A stretch of DNA of 64,000 nucleotides from Asterochloris sp. CNOR1. Taxonomy: Eukaryota > Chlorophyta > Trebouxiophyceae > Trebouxiales > Trebouxiaceae. The notes under the pieces are model-generated. The model worked only from the letters and a program-made list of their open reading frames with translations. It did no database searches and was not told the origin of the DNA. The stretch is from contig OZ017747.1 in assembly GCA_963969365.1 (NCBI GenBank), forward strand, positions 1,364,001-1,428,000, in the 5' to 3' direction. This document shows, piece by piece, positions 1-10,900 of this stretch; the first letter of the stretch is position 1; every line of letters starts with the position of its first letter. A program made the position numbers and the translations under genes.

Positions 1-2180
1 CCCAGCTCTGCTGCTTGCAATGCAGCAGCAGCAGGCTGCAGTAAGGTGCCTGCTGGCTTCCTGGCCCCGCCTCCTCGCCCATCTCAAAACCCTTGATGCA
101 AACCAGATCCGTTCATGCTGCACCCCGCAGGGGACGGCAACATTGGCGCCCTGAAGCGGGTGCTGGCTGCAGTGGCCCCCTCACCCCAGGCCTGCAGCGT
201 CATCAAGAGCACCCGGCAGTACAAGCAGTTCCTGGACTCGGCTAATTGCTGGGGCCAGACTGCGCTCATGCTGGCCTGCAAGAATGGGTGAGTGCCCTTC
301 ACTGTGGTCTTGGTGGCGTCGGTCTTTCGGGGGTTGTGCACCCAAAGAGGCTGGGAAGGTTTACGACGTGGCCAAGCCTGATCCTACCACTGCTAAGGTT
401 GGGCCAGGCATCACAAATTTACATATTCGGCGAGTCAATGCTCCCTGCAGGCATGCGGACTGTGTTCAGTTCCTGCTGGATCAGGGCGCCAACCCCTTCC
501 TCACAGACAAGGTGAGCAGCCTGAGCCCCTTGCAACAGTGGCACCAGGTCAGGGTCATGTTGGCCGCCCTAACTGGTCAACTTACCACGGGGCCCGACCG
601 TTAGCCACTGTGCCCTGCAGGTGCATGAGCGCACATGCCTCCTCTACGCTGCCTGGAACGGCATGGTCGGCTGCCAGGAAGCCCTGCTGAGCCATAGGAG
701 CATGAGGCTTCCCCAGGACGCCACCCAGGCTGCAGGCAGCAGGTGAGCTCTCCCCTCTATCTCCCCGTGCAGCACATCGCCTTGCCTGTCCGCCCAACCT
801 AGCCTGCTGCACAGCCGCCTGGCAGCCTCCTGCAGCTGTTGCAGCCTGCAGTGCTCCATGCATTGCTTGCCCAGCTGGCTGACGCGCATCCCCCCATGCT
901 CTGCAGGCGTTTTGCCAACGTCAAGTCCCAGTGTGGTCTTACGCCGCTGCATTTTGCAGCGGCTGGCGGCCACCTGCAGGCTGTGCAGTCCCTGCTGCAG
1001 TTTGGCGCCTGCGCCTCCGCCCAGGTCGAGTGGGGCGAGACGTACTGCATGTGGCCGGTGGGCACCACCCCCCTCCACATTGCGGCCGCTAAGGGGCACC
1101 TCAACATCTCTAAGCTCATGCTGCAGGCGCAGGTGAGAGCGGTGGCCGGTGCTGCTGTCCTGCTGCACAACGTCCTGTGACGCAATGCACATCGAGTGCA
1201 GCCGTACCTGTGATGCGTTGCATTATCCCATGCTGCTGCTTGCTGTCATGCTTCCACTCCTGCTTGTGCTTGCCGACAACACAACTTGTTGTAGCCCGTG
1301 TACTTCTGCCTGTTGGAGCACATGCCAGGCATGTCTGAGCTGTCTACCCCACCCCCTCCTGCAGGCTGCCCAGCCAGAGGGCTCTGTTGACGTGCGCCAG
1401 ATGCGCAACAGCCAGGGCAGGACGCCCGCAGAGGTGGCCTGCAGTGCCAGCCACCAGGCCTGCGCCGACCTGCTGGATCCCAGCAAGACACTTGCCTCGG
1501 CGTTGTCTGCGCGTGGGGAGGGCGCCGCCGAGAGGCGTGGCCCCCCCACCCTGCGTCGCCTGGCAGCTAAGACAGTCAACTCCCAGGCCATTGCTGATCT
1601 GCTGCTGCTGGAGGCCCGTGCCCGCCGCCAGCAGGCAGCCGGGTGCGGGGCAGCCGCAGCTGACACCTCGGCAGCTGCTGCCTCTAGCATGGCAACGACC
1701 AAGGCTGTCGCAGCTGCCAGCGAGCAGCAAGAGGCCCGTGGGGCCGCCGTCAAGGCCGAGGTGGTGCTGCAGCTGGCTGAGAGCCGGCCAGCTTCCGTGC
1801 CCTGCAAGGTGCCAGCACCTGTACCTGCCCAGGAGCCACATGCAGCCAGCAGCCCCACAGGAGCTCACTGCAAGGCCCACTGCCACAGCAGCAGCCCAGG
1901 TTGCTGCCCTGCTGTGCGTAGCTGCAGCGCGCCGCTTTCAGGGGAGGCCGTCAAGCAGGCCCTCGCTGGTCTATTGCCTGTGCTGGAGGTTGAGCCTGAG
2001 ACCGAAGACTGCGGCATCTGCTTTGACACCCCTGAGGACATCAAGATCAAGGGCTGTGGGCACAAGCTCTGCCTGGGCTGTGCCAAGCGCCTTTACACAG
2101 GCACCAGTAGTGCTGTGGTGCGCTATGGTGTGCACTGCCCCTTCTGCCGCGGCAGCATCGGCGGCTTTGAGGGTTGCTGA
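1..2180 (+). CDS. Ankyrin-repeat RING-finger E3 ubiquitin ligase, XBAT-like (5' partial)
   Basis: The product is probably a ubiquitin E3 ligase: ankyrin repeats would bind the substrate and the C-terminal RING would recruit an E2. Exons seen are 131-287, 451-511, 621-742, 907-1132 and 1365-2180, with phases closing at each GT-AG junction. Exons 1-4 encode ankyrin repeats (for example GQTALMLACKNG and CGLTPLHFAAAGGHL). Exon 5 begins with another repeat, continues through an Ala-rich linker, and ends in a C3HC4 RING: CGIC, then CGHKLCLGCA, then CPFC near the stop at 2178-2180. This order matches plant XBAT/XBOS ligases. The first visible exon starts in phase 1, so at least one 5' exon lies outside the window. 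Family is well supported; substrate is unknown. No exon-edge echoes were noticed in its introns. Confidence 0.85.
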
Positions 2181-2399
2181 AGACAAGCTTCCTTTTTACA
2201 TCAATCATGACACCAGAGCTCAGAACAGAGGCCTCCCTTGCATTCCCTTCCATTCAGCTTGAGATGTTGCTGACCTCATATACATTGATACCTTGTAGTC
2301 CTCTGCCCGCCTGCCCCCAGATATCTTCCTTTCGGCTCCCAACTTCACCCGCTTTCAAAACCAGTTTGGCTGAACTGCACGGCATTCATAACCACACAA

Positions 2400-2404
2400 T
2401 GTAA
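2400..2404 (+). promoter_or_regulatory. TGTAA poly(A)-type signal
   Basis: TGTAA lies 220 bases after the stop of the ankyrin/RING gene. TGTAA is the usual poly(A) signal in chlorophyte algae. The convergent neighbour has a minus-strand TGTAA at 2196-2200, so the two 3' UTRs may overlap. Confidence 0.4.
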
Positions 2405-2444
2405 TCTTCTATTGTCACTGAGCCCTCATACATCACTAGTAGCT

Positions 2445-4108
2445 TTACATGTATGGCCATAGCTGCCGCATGTAGTCCGCCAGAGACCACATTGTCAGCA
2501 GGGCAGCTCCACAAAGCAGCGGCGGTCCGGCAATGGTGCTCCACTGAATCAAGACTCCCTGCTGCCCGCCGCTGCCCAGTAAGAGGAGACTGATGGAGAT
2601 CATCTGCAGCCAGTCCCAGGTTCTTTCAGCTTGATGGAGAGCCATGCACTCTGAAGCAACTGGCCAGACGCCACAGTGGCACCCATCCCAGCGGATTCCC
2701 ACGTGCCTGATGCACAGCTGCATGCATTCGGCAGTTCAAGGCAGATGCTCGGTTTGCAAGTGTCTGCCAGAGGGCTGCTGCAGGCACCTGTGTTGCTGTC
2801 TTCCACTTCCCCCAGCTGCTGACCGCCACTGCCTGATGTGCCTCGGGGCTGGATGAGGCTGCCCACTCCCTGAGAGCAGACATGGCGATCTCCCTGCCGA
2901 TGATTGCTGCAGGCAATGCCATGACCCCATTAGCTGGCTTCAGCGTGGTCAGCAACTGCTGTGCCTGTGCTGAAGCACAAGAATGATTGGGTATAATGGC
3001 AAGACAGCCGGGCAGTGGGGCACGTTTGGAAAGCCATGTCCTGCTGTCAGTGTAGGGAGCTATCACCTGATGCCAGTACAGGTATGAGCCAAGTGTTGCC
3101 CTGCCAAGGTCCAGCCGGGAGGGCCTGTGTGCTGAGCAGGATCAGAACTGTTGCGACCATGAGCTTGTCTGCCACTGGGTCGAGAAAGGCGCCAAATGCT
3201 GACACGGTGCCCTACAACACAGCGCCACATTCTGTCGAAGGCTCTTGCGGGCTGCATGCCCCTGCCTGCTCTCTTCACACCAGGAGGACTTGTGGGCAGC
3301 TCGGGCACGGCTTCTAAGGCTAGAGTTGAGCTGCCCTGTGACCAGGCGGGCGCACAGGCCTGGTGGAGGTCTGCCGCCTTCTCTACAAGCGCATCACCAC
3401 AGGCCTGCTGACGGGCAGCAGGGCACCTCGAGCGCAGCTGCACCCTGGCCTCACCATCCTCCTTGCCAGCCAGCCGTCCACATAATCAGTAATGCATGCC
3501 GCGATAAAGATGATGCAGTTTGTCAGAGGCGCCCAAGGCTGGTGGCTGTACCACACTGCACTGGCACAGGGCAACGATGGTGTCAAAAGCAGCAACTGTG
3601 AAGCCTGGCAGCAGCATGCAGACAGGCAGACCAGCGATGGCCCACCTGCTACCAGGACGGGTATTGCAGCCACTCTCACAAGTGTCAGAATTGTTGGAAG
3701 AGTCAGGATCTGCAAGGGCAAGCCACAGCAATGAAATGCATGTCAGGCGTAGGCGCACACGAAACACCAGACACCCTCAGCTCACAGACTTGCTGGCAGA
3801 CTTGCTGGCTGCATCACCGACATCTGTCCGGGTGCCTGCTGCACGGCACGCACTGTCCAGCAGAGGGCGCCTGGCGGGGTCTAACATGACACAATGTGCC
3901 AGTGCAGGAGCTTGCCGTCTCCCTGCAATGTAGCCACCCAATGTTTATGCATGCCGGTGTCAAGCCTGCAACCCAAGACAGGGGAGATCTCACACTGCTG
4001 GGCTGAAGAGGACAGGCAATGGCGAACCAGCAGTGGTCCCAGAGGACTGGGCTTGCTGGCCACTGCCGCAGAAAATGGTGGTCTGCTGTGTGCCAAGGTG
4101 CCCTGCAT
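2445..4108 (-). CDS. PGP1: Phosphatidylglycerophosphate synthase (CDP-alcohol phosphatidyltransferase)
   Basis: It makes phosphatidylglycerophosphate from CDP-diacylglycerol and glycerol-3-phosphate, the committed step to phosphatidylglycerol in plastid and mitochondrial membranes. Exons in transcription order are 4108-3994, 3922-3786, 3709-3646, 3555-3455, 3211-3067, 2906-2788 and 2603-2445; all phases close, giving about 279 residues. The CDP-alcohol phosphotransferase signature is split over two exons: DYVDGWLARRM, then SAFGAFLDPVAD, fitting DG-x2-AR-x8-G-x3-D-x3-D. IIGREIAMSALREWAAS and GKWKTATQ match plant PGP1 closely. The first two exons are Ser/Ala/Arg-rich with few acidic residues, like a transit peptide. 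ATG at 4108 is the first in frame in that exon; this N-terminal part is the least certain. It is divergent from the AP2 gene. Confidence 0.9.
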
Positions 4109-4982
4109 GGAGCTGTTGATGATCAAGTTGCACCCTCTGAGAGGTCCCAGGCGTCACATGGTGATTCTGAAGAAAATCGAATCTATTCTTTTCTTTGCGC
4201 AGGCTCACCTGGCCATCAGGCTGGCGAGGGCCCCCTTTGTACTCAGCCACGTGTGACCAGCTCACCATAGGGGAGGGAGCAGCCAGCACCTCAACAGCGC
4301 TGTAAGGTCACACGCGAGCGGCCTTACACCTCTAACAGCCCCAGGAGGCAGGAGAGAGTCGAAGAGTACAGAGAGGGATCTTCGCAAAACTAACGGTGAG
4401 GTTGGGGAGAGGGGCTTACTCCTACCAACCAACCCTTGACCCGGTGACGCTCGACAGAGCCTGCCTTTTCGTTTTGTGTGTGATTGGCGAGTTCCACCTG
4501 TCAACGGCTGATGTAGTAGACGCTCTGGAGCGAGCGAGGAGCCTGCATTTGCCACCTCAATGGGCCTCTGCACCTTGCTGGAGGCCCTTGTAGCATGTGA
4601 GCAAGGCTCCTGGCAACTGCTGTCATGCGCATCATGTGCACTCTGCCCCACTGTCATGCGCATCATGTGCACTCTGCCCCACTGTCATGCTGGCGCTGTG
4701 GACCATGTGTGCTCCAGCGCAACAGGCTTACTATGAGCGGCCACTATCCGGTAAGTTGAGCATGGATGACGCAGCCTTAACATGATGACGTGACTTCGGG
4801 TGCGACTGGCGTCAAGGGCACGTGCCTGGCTGCTGGCAGTACAGTACCACTTCGTGCTGCCTCCTGCTGCAGATGAATGCCAGGAGCGATGCCACAGGCA
4901 GCCTGGGTCAGTGCTAGCCCTGCTGGGCGGCAGGCAAACAGCAGCGGCCCACTGCATACCAACCAGGCCAGCGTCAGGTGCT
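4109..4982. other. Divergent intergenic region, PGP1 / AP2 factor
   Basis: About 870 bases separate the two start codons, so this should hold both promoters and 5' UTRs. I see no clear TATA box. It contains a pyrimidine-rich stretch near 4185-4198 and the 31-bp tandem repeat at 4621-4690. No supported coding sequence was found. Confidence 0.5.
4621..4690. repeat. 31-bp tandem repeat, about 2.3 copies
   Basis: Two identical units (4621-4651 and 4652-4682), each containing GCGCATCATGTGCACTC, are followed by a partial third unit to 4690. The array lies about 300 bases upstream of the AP2 start codon. Perfect identity suggests recent duplication. Confidence 0.9.
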
Positions 4983-7900
4983 ATGAGCGCGGCCATGGAG
5001 GCTGATGTGGGGCCCATGAAGCCGCAGCCGCAGCAGCAGCAGCAGCAGCAGCAGCCCCTCATCACCAGCTCCCCCACCAGCAGCGACCAGGCCTGGCGCA
5101 GCTCAGACAGCCTAGTGGACCCAGACACACTGCCAGTGCTGTCTGGGCGCCCTGTGGCCCGCGGTGCACTCAACCGCCTGGGGTCCTCGGCAGACTCCCC
5201 CAGCTCCAGCTGGCAGCACCAGCCCACCCTCCACCAGGCCCCACAGGTCAAACAGGAGTCTCTGAGTGAGGCACAGACTGGCGCCGGGGCCAGGGGTCCC
5301 CTGCAGAGCATCTCTGCACGCATGCCGCTGGTGCCAGCCATGAAGCATGACCCAAGCTCATCGCATGACCATGAAGACGCCGGCTTTGTGGAGCATGAGC
5401 TGGGGCCGGAAGAGGATGAGGACTTCATGGGCGAGCCCATGAGTCCCACCCTCAGCAGGTAGGTGGGCTCTTGTTGCCGCCTGCAGGGTGCTGGGACAGT
5501 TGTGGCGGGCTGTCGGAACGTGGTGGCAGGGAGTGCCATGAGGGAACCCATGAGCCCCATGTGACATGGGCAGTCTGCCAAGGGTAAGCTGGCATGTTGC
5601 AGGGAGGGGCTTGGCAGGTGCAGGGAGTGGCTTGGGGGGTCTACTGAGCCTCATGCTCAGCATGGGCGGCTGATGATGCGCCTGGGAGCTCCAGCGCCCC
5701 AGGGATGTTGCAGGGGTATTGCAGGCATGTCGCACTTACTGGGCTGCTGGCATGTTGGGGCGAGCAGGTGGAGGCAGATCGGGGACTGTACTAATTTGCA
5801 GATTGTGCCAAGCAGATCGGGGACTCTACTAATTTGCAGATTGTGCAAGCAATGCTGAGGAAGCAGGTCTGGGACTGGTGTTCTGCAGGCAGGGACAATC
5901 TTGCGCAGTGCAGGAGGCATGAGGCATGTATCAACATGCAGACTGTCAGGTGCTCTATGAGTATGTCTCTTTGGGGAGAACAGCAGCCTGCCATGCACAG
6001 CAAGCTCAGCATGCTGAGCCTGCACAGGTCCTTTGAGCTGCAGCCTGCTTCTTGTGGCTTTCAACTGGCAGCCAGGGGGCCTGGCACCGCCGTCATCTTG
6101 CTGACATTGACACGCTGCTATGCACTGCCACCATCTTATGCCTTGCAGGAGCATGTCTGAGGACTCAGATGGCGGGTTGAGATCAGGCAGTGTGCACAAG
6201 TCCCGCTTTCGAGGGGTCAGCTATGACAAAAAGAAGCGAAAGTGGCGCGTGCAAATCAAGGTGCGCGGATGCACTGGGCAGGTGGCGTAAAGGACTTTCA
6301 TTGAGGTGCCTGTGATTGCAGGCGGCAGAGACCCTCCCTGGACAGAATCAGCATTAGGAGCTGCCCAGAAATCAGACTGGCAGCGGCCCAGCATGGTCTG
6401 CCTGTCTCACTTATTCTTTCTGCATGTCCAGTGAACCATCTGTCTGAGCAGGCGTGTCTGGGTTCTGGTGCTTTCCAGGTCCCCCAAAGCTGCTGTTGTC
6501 AATGTGCCTCCATGCAACACGCAGCTGATGTTTCGTCCTGAGTCGCTGGCAGATCAGTATCCTTTAGTCTCGATCAGCTGCAGCGCCAGTCCTCATCTGA
6601 CCTCAAGGACAAGGCCTGCAGCTGGCTCGGCAGCTGCCTTGTGACAGGTGCAGCAAGGCGAGCAGCTGCCTCCCTCACCTCCTGCCCCGTCTGCGTCTTC
6701 CACAACACACTCAGCTGACCCATGTCCCTGCAGCAAGTGGCCACATTGGGGAAGTCTGGAGTCTCAGTGGGCTACTACGACACGGAGGAGGCAGCTGCCA
6801 GAGCCTATGACAGGGCTGCCATTGGCCTGCTGGGTCGTGACTCTGAGGCAATCACCACTAACTTCCCGCTCAAGGACTATGCCAATGAGGCAGTGCCCGA
6901 GCTGAGCGGGAAGTCACGCGAGGAAGTCAAGAACACCTTGAAGAATGAGCGTGCCAAGGTCAGCAGCTTGAAGCCCATGTCAGATGTGGCTCAGCAGCTC
7001 AGCAAGGGCCAGCCTACAAAGCAGCTTGCCGCTGATCAGAGTGGCCAATCTGTTCAGCTGGTAGCCTTGTAGCAGATTGCTGCCTGCCTGACGCTCCTGC
7101 TGGCAGCCTGAAGGCTGGAGGCTGCATGCCTTGAGGCCGGCCGTTCCGATGAAGGTGTACCGCCAGCCTGGCCCTGCAACTGCATGTGCTGGCTGCCATG
7201 CTGTGATGAAGCAGAAGGTGTCCCTCTTTGTGGGGGTGCTGAGCCAGCCAGATCCCAACGTCAGAGCAATGGAAGATTGCAGCTTGACATGGAGCTGGCT
7301 GTGGAATGTTTGAGCTCATTTGCTGGCTGCCTGGCTCAGTCGAGTGTGTCCCCGTGCCTGCAGCAAGTGCCGCGTCGGCGCTTCACGTGTCGCCAGCGCA
7401 CGAGCCGCTTCATGGGCGTGGGGTCCTCCAACAGGAACAATCAGTGGCAGGCGCGCATCCTGGTGCATGGCAAGGTGCGCCCCATCTGATAAAGAGAAGC
7501 GTGATGTCCTGGCCCCATGCTGGCTGGTGGCGCGCTCTGGTGAGCCCAGGCAGCGGTTGCCTTATCAGCCTACCTTGAGCCTCACAGCAGCCCAGCTTCC
7601 CAGACAGCTGCTGCGCAACCCAACCAGCAGGGTCGTGACTCACCATATGTCACCTGTCCCACTGTGAATGCCACTGCACAAGCGTGAGCAGAAAGCCACA
7701 TGCAATGCCCAGCCTGAAGGCCACATGCCCAGCCTGGTCAGGTTGCTTGTGCCGTTCCTGCTGCAGATGTATGTGCATTCTGGGTCTGTCTGCTTCGGTG
7801 CCTGCCTGCGGGGGACTAGTGCGGAGGCAGCCAAATCCAGTCTGCCAGCAATCCTGGTGCATCGCCACAAGAAGGATCGATGCTCAGCTGGCCCGGCAAT

Positions 7901-10900
7901 ATTATGCTGCAGGTAACCCACCTAGGATACTATGAGGGAGAGCAGGAAGCTGCCCGTGTGTATGACAAGGTGGCCATCTCCCTGCACGGCAGCACCGCCC
8001 AGACCAACTTCCCCACCGGAGACTACGCTGAGGACACCATTTCAGAGTTTCGGGGGATGAGCCGCGAGGAGCTGCAGCGGGCGCTGGGGGTCAAGCCCAT
8101 GGACAAATCCTCCAAGTGGGTTGCCTGCCTCCTCAGTGCAAGTTGCAGTTTGGTGGGCAGCAACAGAAGTGGCTGCACATTGTTGCTGTGCGGGTCTGCA
8201 GGGCGCGCAGGGGGTTCAAGCTCATGGACGAGGCCCCAAGTGTCTGAGCTGAACCATGCACATGCTTGGCACCAGAGATATGTGGTGACTTGCCAGCGTA
8301 AAGTGCTGGAGCCCCCTGGACGAGTCGTCCAAGTGGGGAGTCTCCCCTGTGAGCACAGATCTCACTGCACTCATGCGCAAAGCGCTCTCACAAGGCAGTG
8401 CATGGCTAAAAAAAGGTGGCTGTGCACTGCTGCCTCGTTTGCAGGAATGCCTGGTCACAGGGCAGGATGCACTGCCAGGAGGACCTGTGCAGGGCTTGAC
8501 ACAAGAGCGCTTGGCGTAGGTGCTGCACAGCCGGAATGCCTGGACAGCCACCACACGCTTGGCAGCTGCTGGGCCCTGCAGCTTCGGGCTTCCCTGGCCT
8601 GGCCTCATGGAGAGCCTTCGCATAGAGCTATGCAGCCAGCTGATACAGCTACTGCAGGGGCTGTGCCCAGCATGCAACCCTGTGCCTTGCTGCCCATACA
8701 GGTACAAGGGCGTGAGCAAGAAGAAGGGGCGGTGGGAGGCCAAGGTGATGGTCAACCGCAAGTGGGCTTATAGGGAGCTGTTTGATTCTGAGGAGGCGGC
8801 TGCACGAGCCTACGACACAGCAGGTGGGCCCATGACTCTGTCTGCAGCATGTGTGTGGAGCCCTTGGGGATCTGTTACACCTGCTGGCCTCAGTGCGCTG
8901 CTGCTTGCTCATCTGGTGTTGTCCTGTGGTTGCGCTATGTGCTGAACAAGCTGATGCCTGTGCCCTTGCATATGCGTGACATTGCTGCGACCTGCCTGGA
9001 CGTTACCAGCTCAACTGGCCTCATGCAGTAAGAATTGAAAGCGTGTACGCCCTGCATCCTTGGCATGGTCTTGCATGTCTGGAGTTTCCTCTGTGCAGTG
9101 TGGCGCCTGAAGCCCAAGGAGGCAGCCAGCTACGTCAACTTCAAGGACAAGCCCGGGACCATCACCAACAAGCTGGCCATTGCGGCCAAGAGCATGCAGC
9201 GTGCACAGAGCCGCGAGAACCTTGCGGGCCTGAGGGAGGACAAGGGGGCAGGGCCTGCACCCACACGCCCTCCCTCACGGCGCCTAGCAGGCCAGGACCC
9301 TGTTGGTGAGCTGGCTATCCGGGTCTCTGCCCCGGTTTTGCCTGGGCGCATCAACAGCATCTTGCGCGCCACGGGAGGTGGTGTGTCGGTCTGTAGGCAG
9401 GCATCCTGTCTTGCAGTGAGTGGCGGGCCAGGACCCTGTGGGTGAGGCGTCTGCTTGAGGGGGCTTGTGGGCTCTCTTGTGGCCTGGACGTGGATCAGGG
9501 TCACCAGAGGCATGGCCTGCAATGAAGCGCCCAGTGATGCAGGCCAGGATCCTGTGGGTGAGATTTGGGGTCATCTGGCATGGATGCACCACTGCATAGG
9601 GCATGGCAGCACTGCAGTGGGCCGGGGGGCAGCTCTGCCCTTTGTAGCTTCCTCAGTATCACTGGCAGGCCCCTCTAGCTGCCTGCCCCCATGCGCTGTC
9701 CCTGTTGGTACCCGGCCAGGCAGGGCCCTGTCTGGGAGCGTATGCCTGTGATCCAATTGGGGTGGGGCCGACTTCACCGGGGGGTCGGCAGCCTGTGGCG
9801 ACAACTTCCTTTGGTGAGACCTGCATGCACCTGGGCTGCAGCAGTGGCACTGACAGCATGGTCCATGCATTCTAGGCTTGCCCTGCTCTGGCTGGGCCGC
9901 CATCAAGTGGAGCTTAGTCACCTGCCCCGCTTGGAGCGCCTTTTCACTGCTGCAGTTGTTGCCGCGTCTGATCTGCCTGTTTACCCACACAGTCTGTCTC
10001 ATCAGCTGAGCCTGTTTGCCCCCTCAGCTGCTTGTAAGCCAGGCCTGGCTCACATTGTGGGGGTGCGGAGCAGTGATGCTGGTTGTAGAGCTGCTGCCTG
10101 CGTGTGCGTGGCTTCCTAAGCAAACACTTAGGCAGCAGTGATGCCTGAGATATGGATGATGCTTGGCCTGGACATGTCAGAGCCAGCACCTACCCAATTG
10201 CAGGCGCGGGGACAGGTGGAAAGGCCCTTCCTGAATTGTGCTGCCTGACACATCCTGCTGATGCTTGGCCTGCAGCTAGAATACCTGCTGCCTGTGCGGC
10301 TGCAGGCCTGGTGGGACAAGCGGCGGGCCTGCAGACTGCAGGGCCAGCTGCGAGGGTGCCTGCTGTCTGGAGGGCCACCTCACAGGTCAACTCCATGCTT
10401 ACAGGTCCGATGGAGACGGAGGGGGCGCCAGCGCCCCGTGGGGGTCTGCCGCGGCACCACAGCATGAGCCAGCTCATGCAGTCGGCAGGCTCCTGCTCCC
10501 CCGACGGCAGCGGGGCCAGCGAGGGCAGCAGCTTGGGCCTGCCCCGTGTGGCCTCAGCCAGCCAGCTGGCCCTGGGGCAGGCTCCCCTGAGCCTGGCCTC
10601 ATCAGCGCCAGACCTGGGCATGGGAGGCGCTTACAGGTACAGGCTCTGGCAGGTCTGCAGCCCTCCAGCTTGCAAATCAAGCTTGGGCTCTCTGCAGAGT
10701 TCCAACATTGCACAGACACAGCTTGTGCTGACCATGGGCATCCTTCCAGATGCCTACGAGGCCCCCAGCTGCCGTCAAGGTCTTCATTGTAAAGACCAGC
10801 TTTGTGCTGCTGTAGGGGCCTGCAGATGGAAAGGAGCCTGCTACAAGGGATGCCTGGCACCCTGCAGTCGGCGCAGGGGCAGGGGCAGCAGCAGCAGCAC

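Noticed and set aside
582-1886. Long minus-strand open frames opposite the ankyrin/RING gene
   Set aside because: They mirror real exons in GC-rich sequence, lack family features and cross its introns.
2626-3066. Reading 2626-3066 on the minus strand as one continuous exon
   Set aside because: The conserved part (IIGREIAMSALREW) only joins upstream PGP1 sequence through splice sites at 3067 and 2906; the rest is intron.
9306-9377. Extension of AP2 exon 7 to 9377
   Set aside because: It is open and in phase, but the 9306 donor is stronger and is the junction copied in the downstream echoes.
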